Counted from the first letter of the stretch, positions 1 through 7,931 are shown. The stretch is DNA of 40,251 nucleotides from Ferruginibacter sp. HRS2-29 (GCF_024343615.1 NZ_RJUB01000018.1:1-40251), one strand, 5' to 3'. Translations and numbers: made by a program. Notes: generated by a model from the letters alone, not told the origin.

Positions 1-2
1 CC

Positions 3-26
3 GCCTTCGACAAGCTCAGGCTGACA
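3..26. repeat. CTTCGACAAGCTCAGG repeat, left edge
   Basis: The window opens inside a copy of the interspersed repeat CTTCGACAAGCTCAGG followed by CTGACA. The same word recurs at 7478, 7548 and, inverted, near 7652. A truncated second CAGGCTGACCGTGG follows at about 41-54. Its partner arm may lie outside the window. Confidence 0.7.
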
Positions 27-62
27 GTGGCGGGTTTATTCAGGCTGACCGTGGAAAAAAAA

Positions 63-353
63 TCAGGCATTTTGAGTTTTAATTGGCTGCAACGCATAAG
101 TAGCCTCCAGCAACGCCTTCACATACTCATAAAAATGCAGCATGCACTTCCGCTCCTGCGCTATATCGCTGTACGGCAGGTGCTCGCTGGTGAGGGCGCC
201 GCTGAAGAGCAGCCACAGCTCGCGGCCGGCTTCTTCGGCGGTGTATTCGTTTACAAAGCCATCGATAACGGCGGCGGCATCGGCAGCGGTATCAGGATTG
301 GGTTGGTGGAGGGAGTAGTAGTGCTCGGCGATGTGGGCGGGGAGTGTTGTCAT
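63..353 (-). CDS. hypothetical protein, 96 aa
   Basis: I do not recognise this small, acidic, probably soluble protein. It has no signal peptide, membrane segment or known catalytic motif, and looks alpha-helical and rich in Ala, Glu and Leu. The ATG start at 353 has no competing upstream start. Its base composition is like the chromosomal genes and unlike the AT-rich restriction island that begins just upstream of it on the other strand. The 3' end lies close to the interspersed repeat at the window edge. It is called real because the protein has a normal composition and the opposite-strand frame gives an implausible Gly/Val-rich product. No function is proposed. Confidence 0.55.
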   Translation of the reverse strand: MTTLPAHIAEHYYSLHQPNPDTAADAAAVIDGFVNEYTAEEAGRELWLLFSGALTSEHLPYSDIAQERKCMLHFYEYVKALLEATYALQPIKTQNA

Positions 354-409
354 TGGGTGAAAAGTTGAAGAATGATTAATAATTAAATATACTAATTATT
401 ATCGCAACT

Positions 410-425
410 AAGACATATGTCTTAT
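410..425. promoter_or_regulatory. perfect 16-bp palindrome, candidate C-box operator
   Basis: TAAGACATATGTCTTA is a perfect palindrome that ends 32 bp before the ATG of the XRE gene. Controller (C) proteins of restriction-modification systems bind palindromic operators directly upstream of their own gene. Position, symmetry and the downstream genes all fit that arrangement. The sequence does not match any published C-box that I can recall exactly. Confidence 0.5.
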
Positions 426-457
426 GCTTTATTTTAAAAATTTCTTTAGGTTTACTT

Positions 458-706
458 ATGCCCGCTAAACTCGACAAAGTAGATATTAAATTTAAACTGG
501 CTGTTGCCGCAAGGTTGAAAGAACTTCGTGAGCAAAGCGGTTTGAGCCAGCAAGCACTAGCTGATAATTCAGGAAGAAATCCCCAGGACTATAATAAGAA
601 TGAAAGAGGAAGAGGAACGAGTTTGTATACGATCAATAAGTTTTGTATTGAGCGGGGGATAACGTTGAAGTATTTTTTTGATTCGGTGTTGTTTAAAATT
701 AAATAA
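458..706 (+). CDS. XRE-family HTH regulator, controller-like
   Basis: This 82-aa protein is little more than one helix-turn-helix domain of the Cro/C1 (XRE) type at about residues 15-72. The pattern LKELREQSGLSQQALA, followed by a recognition helix and an NERGR turn, is typical. Single-domain XRE proteins of about 80 aa placed ahead of restriction-modification genes are often controller proteins, which delay endonuclease expression and control their own promoter. That role is inferred from the next gene and from the palindrome at 410-425. The gene is AT-rich like the downstream gene, so the two were probably acquired together. The downstream gene starts 111 bp later and has a possible promoter of its own. 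An unrelated XRE regulator or an antitoxin is possible. Confidence 0.85.
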   Translation: MPAKLDKVDIKFKLAVAARLKELREQSGLSQQALADNSGRNPQDYNKNERGRGTSLYTINKFCIERGITLKYFFDSVLFKIK

Positions 707-763
707 ATTTAGAATTCAAAATACAACATCAAGGAAGTTTAAAAACACTAACCACCTTTTATT

Positions 764-771
764 TATCTTTG
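764..771 (+). promoter_or_regulatory. candidate -7 box (TATCTTTG) for the R-M gene
   Basis: TATCTTTG matches the Bacteroidota -7 consensus TAnnTTTG and lies 46 bp before the ATG at 818. No clear TTTG -33 box sits at the usual 19-21 bp; the nearest is TTTA at 738-741. If it is real, the restriction gene has its own promoter downstream of the XRE gene. Confidence 0.4.
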
Positions 772-817
772 CTAGTAATTGATAGTTTTTAATAAGCGTA
801 TAAAGATTTAGGGCCTC

Positions 818-3121
818 ATGAAAAAGTTTACAAATCCGTTAGAGAGTTCTACTAGAATTAAGATAAATAATTGGCTAACAAACCTTTCTTGGAATATCGA
901 TGAGGACAGCCCGGATTGTAATTGTTATACGGAGCGTGCGAGAACAGTTTCTGAAAATAAAAAATTTAAAGGTAATAGGCCTGATTATGTTTTGTATTCA
1001 TCTGATAAAAAACCGCTTGCAATAATTGAGGCTAAAAGACAAGGAAAAACCCTACAGACGACATTAAACGAAACAATAAAAAAATATGCAACTCCCTTAG
1101 GAGTTAAAATTGTATTTATTACTGATGGTTTATTTATTCAGGCATATCATACAGAAGATAATGATTATCTATATTATAATTCTGAGATAGTAACAGAATT
1201 TCTTTCAGAAAAAAAGCTAAGATTGTTTTCTGATGGTGGCAGTAAAATATTCAGCGAGAAGAAAGTTGTCCATTCAAAGATAGAACTCATAAGGATATTT
1301 CAGGAAGCAAATGATATCTTAAGAAAAGATGGATTAAGTGAAGGGCGCGAACGTTTTACCGAGTTTTCGAATTTGTTATTCCTAAAACTTATAAGTGATA
1401 TAGAAGACCAAAGAGAAGAAAAAGGTGAAGCAAGACGATTAGATAAAATTTACTGTTGGGAAACTTATAGCAATAAACCTTCTCAGGAACTTCAAACCTA
1501 TATAAATAAGATTGTACTTCCCAGATTTGATCAAGAATACAATCATACAAGTGATATATTTAATAAGAGATTATTAATTAATAAAGCAGACAATCTAAAA
1601 AAAATAGTAGCTAGTATTTCTAAAATCGGGAATTTGTTAGATACGAATTCTGATATTAAAGGAGATGCATTTGAATATTTTTTAAAAAACTCAATTAGCG
1701 TAGGTAATGATTTGGGTGAATATTTTAGTCCGAGACATATAGTTAAGTTGATGGTTGAATTATTGGATTTAAAATTTAATGAAACTGTTTACGACCCTTG
1801 CTGCGGTACAGGTGGATTCTTAATTGAAGCATTTAAAAATATAAAAAATAAATGCAAGCATACACCAGAAAATCTAGAAACATTGGAGAATAATACAGTG
1901 TTTGGTCGAGAAATTTCTACTACTTCCCGTATTGCTAAGATGAATATGATTATAATTGGAGATGGACATAATAATATAGAGCAAAAAGATTCTTTAGAAT
2001 TTCCGGTTAAAGGGAAATATGATGTTGTATTAACCAATTATGCGTTTTCTCAGAAAACTGATTATAGCAGTTACTATGGTTTTGATACCGCTGATGCTAA
2101 TATTATATTCATTAAACACATTTATGATAGTTTAAATAATGATGGAAGATGTGCAATGGTGGTACCTGAAGGTGTGTTATTTGAATCAAGTAAAGAACAT
2201 ACACGAATACGTAAATTATTAATTGAGGAAGCAAATGTCGAAGCTGTGATTAGATTACATAGTTCTGTTTTCAAACCTTATACCGGTCAACCCACTAGTA
2301 TAGTTATATTCAATAAAGGAGAAAAAACAAAAAAAGTTTGGTTCTTTGATGTTGAAGAAGATGGATTTAAAAAAACTAGTAGCAAAAAAGGGAGAAGGAA
2401 AATAGAGGCTGATGATTTAGTTTTACTTCGTCAGATATGGAAAGAAAAGAAAGTTACTAATAAATCATTTTTTGTTGACTTAAAAGCAATTCAGAAAAAT
2501 GAATATCGCTTATCCATGAATAATTATGTCAAGCGTAATAAACAAGAGGTAACAATTCCATTACGTGAACTGGTACAAGATAAAAAAATAATAATTGGAT
2601 TTACACCACCGAGAGATGATGATTCATTTTGGTTCGGAGGTAAAAATATTTGGGTATCAATTAAAGATTTGGGAGATGATATGTTTATTTCAAATTCACA
2701 AGAAAAAATTACTAATATCGCTGAACGCAAAGGGAAATTATTACCTGTAGGAACTTTACTTTTCAGTTTTAAGCTTTCCATTGGCAAAGTTGCTATAACC
2801 AAGAAGCCACTATATACTAATGAAGCAATCGCGGGGTTAATAGTGCATGATGAGATCATAAAAAAATATTTATATTATATACTGCCTAAATTAGATTACA
2901 ATACTAATAGAGCTACAAAAGGAAATACACTAAATACAGATACAGTAGGAGACTTAGAAATTCCATTTGAGTATTCAAAAGCAAAAAAAATAGTGGCTAT
3001 GTTAGATAAAATTGAGGCAGAGCGACAGAAAACAATTGAGCATAAAGAAAAATTAGAAATCAAAAAGGATACTATCATCTTTTCTAATGTTCTAATGGAT
3101 GAAAGTAAAGAAGAAGATTAA
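818..3121 (+). CDS. single-chain restriction-modification enzyme (nuclease-methylase-specificity fusion)
   Basis: This 767-aa protein appears to combine three activities. Residues about 1-130 resemble the N-terminal nuclease domain of type I HsdR, with D56 in RPDY and E71-A-K73 in IIEAKR forming a PD-(D/E)XK site. Residues about 155-520 are an HsdM-like N6-adenine methylase: a helical N-terminal part, EYFSPRHIVKLM, then the AdoMet motif DPCCGTGGF starting at D326. The catalytic motif IV, usually NPPF, reads NYAF at 407-410. Residues about 545-760 look like one HsdS half: a target-recognition domain followed by a long helix. Such R-M-S fusions are type IIG-like enzymes that need no separate HsdR motor, and none is present here. 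The gene is much more AT-rich than its neighbours, a sign of transfer. The degenerate motif IV leaves methylase activity uncertain. Confidence 0.85.
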   Translation: MKKFTNPLESSTRIKINNWLTNLSWNIDEDSPDCNCYTERARTVSENKKFKGNRPDYVLYSSDKKPLAIIEAKRQGKTLQTTLNETIKKYATPLGVKIVFITDGLFIQAYHTEDNDYLYYNSEIVTEFLSEKKLRLFSDGGSKIFSEKKVVHSKIELIRIFQEANDILRKDGLSEGRERFTEFSNLLFLKLISDIEDQREEKGEARRLDKIYCWETYSNKPSQELQTYINKIVLPRFDQEYNHTSDIFNKRLLINKADNLKKIVASISKIGNLLDTNSDIKGDAFEYFLKNSISVGNDLGEYFSPRHIVKLMVELLDLKFNETVYDPCCGTGGFLIEAFKNIKNKCKHTPENLETLENNTVFGREISTTSRIAKMNMIIIGDGHNNIEQKDSLEFPVKGKYDVVLTNYAFSQKTDYSSYYGFDTADANIIFIKHIYDSLNNDGRCAMVVPEGVLFESSKEHTRIRKLLIEEANVEAVIRLHSSVFKPYTGQPTSIVIFNKGEKTKKVWFFDVEEDGFKKTSSKKGRRKIEADDLVLLRQIWKEKKVTNKSFFVDLKAIQKNEYRLSMNNYVKRNKQEVTIPLRELVQDKKIIIGFTPPRDDDSFWFGGKNIWVSIKDLGDDMFISNSQEKITNIAERKGKLLPVGTLLFSFKLSIGKVAITKKPLYTNEAIAGLIVHDEIIKKYLYYILPKLDYNTNRATKGNTLNTDTVGDLEIPFEYSKAKKIVAMLDKIEAERQKTIEHKEKLEIKKDTIIFSNVLMDESKEED

Positions 3122-3254
3122 TTCAGTATATTAAGATTATACATTTTGCCCTTATAAGCCTTAACCCATATTTAACACCCCTCCCTTATTACATCTTCAA
3201 CCTTCCACCATCATACCAGCGATAACAAATCTCTCATCTTTAAATTTAAACAAA

Positions 3255-3809
3255 ATGAAAAGCAGAGACAATTTCGCTACCGAAGGCCTTTCAGGTACCT
3301 ACAAACAGGTAGTATTCAGACAATGGAATGGTGAAACCATCCTGGCAAAGCGCCCCAAACAAACCAAGGCAAGGAGCGCAGCCCAACAAACGATTGTTGA
3401 CAACTTCAGCCATGCTGCAGCATATGCTAAAGCTGCCATGACGGACATCGCCCTCAAGATGGCCTACAAACTCAAAGCCGGTAAAGGGCTGAGCGCTTTC
3501 AACCGGGCGGTGGTAGACTTCTTCAAAGCACCGGTGATCGGCGATATCGACCACAACGGTTACAACGGCCAGGTAGGCGGTACACTGCTCGCCATGGTGA
3601 CCGACGACTTCAAAGTGGCTTCGGTAAAAGTGATCATCAAAGCTGCCAGTGGTGCGGTGATTGAAGAAGGCACCGCGAGCCTGTTGCCCAACGGCCTTCA
3701 CTGGATGTATGTAAGCACAGTAGCCAACAGCGCCATCGCCGGTACGGCGATCAGCTTTGAGGCAAAAGACTTACCCGGTAATTTAGTTACGAAAATTAAA
3801 ACCCTGTAA
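3255..3809 (+). CDS. conserved hypothetical protein, 184 aa
   Basis: I do not recognise a named family. The first 90 residues are basic and helical (opening MKSRDNFATEGLSGTYKQ, with RPKQTKARSAAQQ after it). Residues about 95-184 look like a beta-rich domain with a DHNGYNGQVGG turn and alternating hydrophobic strands, perhaps immunoglobulin-like. No signal peptide or membrane helix is visible. The gene stands alone, with normal chromosomal composition that contrasts with the AT-rich island before it, and is followed by a strong terminator, so it is probably expressed as a single-gene transcript. A phage-like structural role is conceivable but unsupported. Confidence 0.8.
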   Translation: MKSRDNFATEGLSGTYKQVVFRQWNGETILAKRPKQTKARSAAQQTIVDNFSHAAAYAKAAMTDIALKMAYKLKAGKGLSAFNRAVVDFFKAPVIGDIDHNGYNGQVGGTLLAMVTDDFKVASVKVIIKAASGAVIEEGTASLLPNGLHWMYVSTVANSAIAGTAISFEAKDLPGNLVTKIKTL

Positions 3810-3832
3810 GTATGGTCTATGTTTACTTTGTA

Positions 3833-3864
3833 TAACCCCGGGAGATTCCCGGGGTTATTTATTT
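3833..3864 (+). terminator. Rho-independent terminator
   Basis: TAACCCCGGGA (3833-3843) pairs perfectly with TCCCGGGGTTA (3847-3857) around a 3-base loop and is followed by a T-rich tail. It closes the hypothetical gene at 3255. The gene on the other strand ends about 80 bp away, so it could act in both directions. Confidence 0.85.
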
Positions 3865-3940
3865 TATAAGGCGGAAGGCTTGTGGAGATGTGTTTTTTCT
3901 GCGGCATTTACACACCGGTATTTTATGAAACGAAGCGATC

Positions 3941-5002
3941 TTATTCTGCATTATCTACAGGTTGCGTAGCGGTTTCTTTTGCTTCCGATATTTCTTTAGC
4001 ATCGGCATCGGGTGCATCGTGCACCTGCTTCATTTCCTCTGCCAGGGCAAGATGTATGAACATGGCAAAATGATCGGAACCATTCTCAGGCATTTTTTTC
4101 ATGCTGATAAGCCCGAATTCTTTTGAGCAGAAAATATAATCCAATGGAAAGCGCACAAAGAAGTGTCTGGAAGAAAAGGTGTTGTAAAAGCCCCTGCCGC
4201 GGCGTGGGTCGAGCATGCGGCTTGTTTTGCGAAATAGCTCGGTGGTATGGCTCCAGGCCACATCGTTGAGGTCGCCCATCACGATGCAGGGCAGGGTACA
4301 GTCGCGGGCCAGCAGCGCCACTTTCATCAACTCCTTATCCTTGGCGGTAGCATACAGGCTTTCACCAGGCACCGGTGGCTCGGGGTGCAATCCCCATAAC
4401 TGTACCTTTTTGCCGGAAGGCAATACCACCAGTCCCTCTATAGAAGGGACATCGTTTTTTACCAGGTAATTGACGCGTGCATTCTCCAGTTGAAAACGGC
4501 TGTACAACAGCAGCCCGTAGGTATTTTCGAGGGGCTCGAGCAAGTGATAAGGGTATGATTTTTTGAGGCGGGAGGAATTCTCTTCCCAGGCTTTATTGGT
4601 TTCGAGCAGGAATATAATATCAGGATCCATCTGTTCTATCTGCGCCAGCAATCTTTCGTACTCCTGGTTATCCTGCAAAACATTGGCGGCAAAGATCTTC
4701 AATTCATTTTCTTTGTGTTTGCCGGCCACCTTCAACATTTCTATTTTGTACAGGCCGGTATAGGGCCATATTTTTACCAGCAGGTAAATGATGGAAATAA
4801 AAAGTAAGGCGATAATGACCTGGTAAAACAGGTTAGTGGCTGGCCAGTAAAAGATCCAGGCGGCGGTGGCGATGCACACAATGACCAGCTTTTGCAACCG
4901 CGGATATTCGAGTATCTTAAAGATCCAGAAATCCTTTTTTATAAGGGTTATAAAAACAGCCATGATCAGCAGGATGCTTAAGGCTGCCAATATTTTTTCC
5001 AT
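3941..5002 (-). CDS. membrane-anchored endonuclease/exonuclease/phosphatase-family protein
   Basis: The 353-aa protein has three hydrophobic segments in the first ~95 residues, then an EEP-superfamily domain facing, most likely, the periplasm. Visible EEP landmarks are the Asn of FAANVLQ, the Glu of FLLETN, the His of WGLHPEPP, Asp and Asn of VMGDLND, the Asp of LDYIF, and the terminal GSDH. These form the metal-dependent phosphodiesterase centre of the DNase I/exonuclease III/sphingomyelinase fold. The substrate cannot be told from the sequence: DNA, phospholipid or inositol phosphate are all possible. The ATG at 5002 is preferred over the TTG two codons upstream. The C-terminal ~30 residues are acidic and low in complexity. 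The gene is about 100 bp downstream of the BrkB-type gene on the same strand and may be cotranscribed with it. Confidence 0.85.
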   Translation of the reverse strand: MEKILAALSILLIMAVFITLIKKDFWIFKILEYPRLQKLVIVCIATAAWIFYWPATNLFYQVIIALLFISIIYLLVKIWPYTGLYKIEMLKVAGKHKENELKIFAANVLQDNQEYERLLAQIEQMDPDIIFLLETNKAWEENSSRLKKSYPYHLLEPLENTYGLLLYSRFQLENARVNYLVKNDVPSIEGLVVLPSGKKVQLWGLHPEPPVPGESLYATAKDKELMKVALLARDCTLPCIVMGDLNDVAWSHTTELFRKTSRMLDPRRGRGFYNTFSSRHFFVRFPLDYIFCSKEFGLISMKKMPENGSDHFAMFIHLALAEEMKQVHDAPDADAKEISEAKETATQPVDNAE

Positions 5003-5103
5003 GTGCAATGATAGTCTTCTTTGTTATATCGCTAAAAGATTTTTTATAATAAATGTCTGTAGTGCTCCTCCTTCCGGCTGGAGGGGCAGCTGGAACAGGA
5101 AGC

Positions 5104-6012
5104 TTATGAATTTACTTTTGATTGGGGCTTATTCCAATCGAGCTTCCAGCCTTTTTGTTTGGAATATTCCGCCACAAATGCTGCTCCATAGTAGAGAATA
5201 AACGAAGTGTAAAAAACGAAGAGCAATACCAGTACAAATGATCCGGAGGTTCCATACAGCTGCCCAACATTTCCCTGCACCAGTAAGTAACGCAGTATAT
5301 ACCGCCCGATGGAAAATAAGATGCCGGTGAGGATGCCGCCAACGATGGTGGCTTTCCAGTGGGGACGGGCATCGGTGATGAACCGAAATAAGATCACGAA
5401 CCAGGCAGATACGATGACGATGGAACTCACTTCGCTGAAGATAAGTTTGAAATAAAAGCTGCTGCCGCTCATAAGGCTTTCGAAGAAAGAGCCGCTGAAA
5501 GATTCGATGCTTTTGAGCAGGAGGTTGGCCAGGAACAAAAGCCCTACGAGCAGTATCACGGCGAAAGATTTGAGGCGGCTGAGTATATCGGCTATAAAGT
5601 GTACACCTTCTTTGGGCTTAAACTCCCATAACTGATGAATGGAATTTTTGATGACCAGGAAAAGGGTAGTGGCCACAAAAAATAAGAACAGGCTGCCGAA
5701 GATGACCACATACCAGCTGTCGCTGAAGCCGCGGATGCTTCGGATGACCTGGCGTACCTGCTGGGCGCCTTCGGGGCCGAAGTTGTTGGAAAGGTGCTCG
5801 AGCAACCCGCTGCCGATGAGCTTTGGCGTAAAGAAAAAACCGAAGAGGCGCGCCAGTAAAAAAACGATCGGCGGCAATGCAAAAGTGGTAAAGAAAGCCG
5901 TGGCGCCGGCAAGCCGCAAAGGATCGTTGCGGCGTAATAATTGGAAAGACGGAACCACGCTGCCGAAGAAGCTGGAGATAAAAGACCGGAAGCTGGTGGT
6001 TTGTTTTTCCAT
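5104..6012 (-). CDS. YihY/BrkB-family inner-membrane protein
   Basis: This 302-aa integral membrane protein has about six hydrophobic helices and the layout of the YihY/virulence factor BrkB family, including the LxxSLFLFFVATTLFLVIKN-like segment, FRFITDARPHWK, and a C-terminal YGTSGSFVLVLLFVFYTSFI helix. Some members were once called RNase BN; the true function (transport or envelope) is not settled. The ATG at 6012 (MEKQTTSF) is chosen; a frame that stays open further upstream runs into the hairpin repeat at 6055-6277 and is not believed. The short soluble C-terminus ends KWDWNKPQ-like. The downstream neighbour on the same strand is the EEP-family protein. Confidence 0.85.
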   Translation of the reverse strand: MEKQTTSFRSFISSFFGSVVPSFQLLRRNDPLRLAGATAFFTTFALPPIVFLLARLFGFFFTPKLIGSGLLEHLSNNFGPEGAQQVRQVIRSIRGFSDSWYVVIFGSLFLFFVATTLFLVIKNSIHQLWEFKPKEGVHFIADILSRLKSFAVILLVGLLFLANLLLKSIESFSGSFFESLMSGSSFYFKLIFSEVSSIVIVSAWFVILFRFITDARPHWKATIVGGILTGILFSIGRYILRYLLVQGNVGQLYGTSGSFVLVLLFVFYTSFILYYGAAFVAEYSKQKGWKLDWNKPQSKVNS

Positions 6013-6054
6013 CTTTATAAAGATAAGTATAATTGAACTGCGCCTGCGGCGAGT

Positions 6055-6277
6055 TCTTAGACCCACAGAGTGGTACAGAATTTTTTCACAGAGGAATACG
6101 GAGGTAAACCACAAAGCCACAAAGAACACAAAGTATCACCAAGGAAAATGCCGCCTGTAAATCTTTGTGCTCTTTGTGGCTTTGTGGTTAAAACAAACGC
6201 ACCGCAGGTGCATTTTTCCATGTGCTGCCATGTGAAAAACTCTGTGAAACTCTGTGTTCTCTTTTCTCTGTGGTTCC
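6055..6277. repeat. nested inverted repeats of the CACAAAG/CACAGAG family
   Basis: The 328-bp gap between the BrkB-type and RRM genes is largely one hairpin inside another. The inner pair is AACCACAAAGCCACAAAG and onward at 6107-6133 with its complement at 6163-6189, with one mismatch in 27. The outer pair is a CACAGAG-type arm at about 6060-6104 and its complement (CTCTGTG units) at 6237-6275. Between the right arms is a small GCACC-GCA-GGTGC hairpin at about 6198-6210. No coding capacity is evident. Confidence 0.8.
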
Positions 6278-6280
6278 AAA

Positions 6281-6314
6281 AAACAAAAATCCCCTGCTGT
6301 TGAAAGCAAGGGAT
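6281..6314 (-). terminator. Rho-independent terminator of the RRM gene
   Basis: On the minus strand, GATCCCTTGCT and AGCAGGGGATT pair around TTCAAC (one mismatch) and are followed by a T-rich run. It lies 26 bp past the stop of the RNA-binding protein gene. Confidence 0.8.
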
Positions 6315-6340
6315 CTTTTATGAAGAGATGTATTAATTGA

Positions 6341-6757
6341 TTAATAACCCCTGTCGTAGCCACCACCGCCACCGCGGTTGCCGCCACCACCGTAACCGCC
6401 GCTGCCGCCTGAGCGACCGCCGCCACCACCGTAGCCACCTGGTTTCTTGTTGTAGCCACCGCCGCCGCCGTAACCACCGCCACCGCCGCTGCGTTTTTTG
6501 TAGCCTTCACCTTCAGGGCGAGGTTGTGATTCGTTCACGATCAATTTGCGACCCTGTACTTCAGTTTCGTTCAGGTTAGCGATAGCAGTTTTTGCTGCTT
6601 CATCGTCTTCCATTTCAACAAAACCGAAACCTTTGCTGCGGCCGTTCATTTTGTCTTTCAAAATCTTTGCACTTGATACGCTGCCGTACTGGGTGAAAAG
6701 GCTGCTTAAATCTTCGTCAGTCATTGACCAGCTAAGATTTCCTACGTAAATGTTCAT
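6341..6757 (-). CDS. RRM RNA-binding protein with glycine-rich tail
   Basis: This 138-aa protein has one RNA-recognition motif (residues 1-78) with RNP-2 as IYVGNL (3-8) and RNP-1 as KGFGFVEM. Residues about 88-138 are a Gly-rich, Tyr/Arg-containing tail (repeats of GGYGGGGG). This domain order is that of bacterial RNA-binding proteins known from cyanobacteria and Bacteroidota, thought to act as RNA chaperones, often in the cold. Binding single-stranded RNA is well supported by the motifs; the regulatory role is inference. A -7-like box at 6882-6889 would give a leader of about 118 nt, long enough for autoregulation. It is single, with its own terminator. Confidence 0.93.
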   Translation of the reverse strand: MNIYVGNLSWSMTDEDLSSLFTQYGSVSSAKILKDKMNGRSKGFGFVEMEDDEAAKTAIANLNETEVQGRKLIVNESQPRPEGEGYKKRSGGGGGYGGGGGYNKKPGGYGGGGGRSGGSGGYGGGGNRGGGGGYDRGY

Positions 6758-6881
6758 TGTAAAAAACTTTTAAATAATTAAATAAAAACCATAATGCTTT
6801 AGTTGACTACAATGAACTGAAAACGATTTATTGAACGTACCATCAGCTAAACTTTGAGAAACTAAAATCATTAAAGCCTTA

Positions 6882-6889
6882 CAAATGTA
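6882..6889 (-). promoter_or_regulatory. candidate -7 box (TACATTTG) for the RRM gene
   Basis: The minus strand reads TACATTTG, matching TAnnTTTG. No TTTG appears at the expected -33 distance. Transcription from here would leave a leader of roughly 118 nt. Confidence 0.35.
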
Positions 6890-6955
6890 ATATTTTATTT
6901 GAGATAACCCCATAAATGATGAAAAATTGTTAAATATTCGGTCAGGTTTGGGGGC

Positions 6956-6985
6956 ATCAAAAAGCCCCGAAGTAAACTCCGGGGC
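6956..6985 (-). terminator. terminator of the rpsF-rpsR-rplI operon
   Basis: On the minus strand, GCCCCGGAGT pairs with ACTTCGGGGC (one G-U) around a 2-base loop and is followed by TTTTTG. It lies 25 bp past the rplI stop codon. Confidence 0.85.
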
Positions 6986-7009
6986 CCTAATTAATTGCTT
7001 TTGAGTAGC

Positions 7010-7456
7010 TTATTCAGCAATTACTTCCAGGTCAACTTCGGTTTCGTTACCGTTTCCAAAGTCGATCTTAGCCTTGTAATTACCCAATTCTTTGATTTCA
7101 TCGATGATGGTGATACGACGGCGATCGATTTCGTAGCCTTTCTGCTCACGGATAGCACGTGCTACCTGTACTGAAGTTACGCTACCGAAGATCTTACCGC
7201 TTGTACCGGTTTTAGCGCCCAATTTGATGGTACCTTCTGTCAACACCGCGATTACGCTGTTGATTTCAGCCAGCAATTTAGCTTCTTTCTTAGCCTGTTG
7301 TTTCAGCTTTTCCTGCAGCATTTTCAGGTTGCTGGGACTTGCTTCTACAGCAAATTTAGAAGGGATCAGAAAGTTACGACCGTAACCGTTCTTTACTGTT
7401 ACCAGTTCATTGGCACCGCCAAGGTTGTTTACATCTTGTATTAATATTACCTGCAT
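7010..7456 (-). CDS. rplI: 50S ribosomal protein L9
   Basis: At 148 aa this is full-length bL9. The N-terminal RNA-binding domain shows MQVILIQDVNNLGG and GYGRNFLIPS, followed by the long connecting helix (about 45-75) and the C-terminal domain with GKIFGSVT and IDRRRI. L9 binds 23S rRNA at the base of the L1 stalk. It is the last gene of rpsF-rpsR-rplI, the usual order in Bacteroidota. Unusually, 205 bp containing repeat DNA separate it from rpsR, whereas rpsF and rpsR are only 3 bp apart. Confidence 0.97.
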   Translation of the reverse strand: MQVILIQDVNNLGGANELVTVKNGYGRNFLIPSKFAVEASPSNLKMLQEKLKQQAKKEAKLLAEINSVIAVLTEGTIKLGAKTGTSGKIFGSVTSVQVARAIREQKGYEIDRRRITIIDEIKELGNYKAKIDFGNGNETEVDLEVIAE

Positions 7457-7477
7457 TGTTTTGCATTTTTACCCAAC

Positions 7478-7652
7478 CCTTCGACAAGCTCAGGGCTTTC
7501 CCTACTAAAAGGTTAGGGTGGTTTGAAAAATTGTTATTCTAGATTATCCTTCGACAAGCTCAGGATGACAGAGGGAAACCCGTTAGCAATTCCATAATGA
7601 CAGCCTCAACGTTTTAAACTCTCCCTGCTGTCAGGCTGAGCTTGTCGAAGCC
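7478..7652. repeat. CTTCGACAAGCTCAGG hairpin element inside the ribosomal operon
   Basis: Three copies of the word lie between rpsR and rplI: direct at 7478-7494 and 7548-7570, inverted at 7629-7652. The last two are arms of one inverted repeat: CTTCGACAAGCTCAG + 2 nt + TGACAG matches on both sides, and similarity goes on as GAGGGA versus GCAGGGAG. The middle is an unremarkable ~45 bp. Confidence 0.85.
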
Positions 7653-7661
7653 GCATTCATT

Positions 7662-7928
7662 CTATTTCATCAGATCCGTTACGTAAGGTAGGATAGCCAT
7701 TTGACGGGCTTTCTTCACTGCTTCACTCACTTTGCGCTGGAACTTCAGAGAGTTACCAGTGATACGGCGAGGCAACAATTTACCTTGTTCGTTCAGGAAT
7801 TTTTTCAGGAAATCGCCATCTTTATAATCGATGTAGCGGATACCCATTTTCTTAAAGCGGCAATATTTCTTTGGACGCTTTTCAGCTTTGATCGCTGTAA
7901 GATATTTTATCTCGTTTGCTTTTGCCAT
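7662..7928 (-). CDS. rpsR: 30S ribosomal protein S18
   Basis: The 88-aa protein is bS18: [18 protein letters not shown], then [20 protein letters not shown] and [17 protein letters not shown], ending in LPYV. It sits with S6 on the platform of the small subunit, and the two are assembled together, which fits their adjacency. It starts 3 bp after the rpsF stop, so the two genes are surely cotranscribed and probably translationally coupled. The final element of the operon, rplI, is separated from it by inserted repeat DNA. Confidence 0.97.
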   Translation of the reverse strand: MAKANEIKYLTAIKAEKRPKKYCRFKKMGIRYIDYKDGDFLKKFLNEQGKLLPRRITGNSLKFQRKVSEAVKKARQMAILPYVTDLMK

Positions 7929-7931
7929 GAC

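Noticed and set aside
6350..6490. Short tandem GGTGGCGG-type repeats that could look like a CRISPR or microsatellite
   Set aside because: They encode the Gly-rich tail of the RRM protein in frame; there are no spacers.
6136..6510. Minus-strand Ala/Val-rich frame overlapping the RRM tail and a repeat
   Set aside because: It is the shifted frame of the GGT/GGC-rich tail of the RRM gene, extended into the hairpin repeat.
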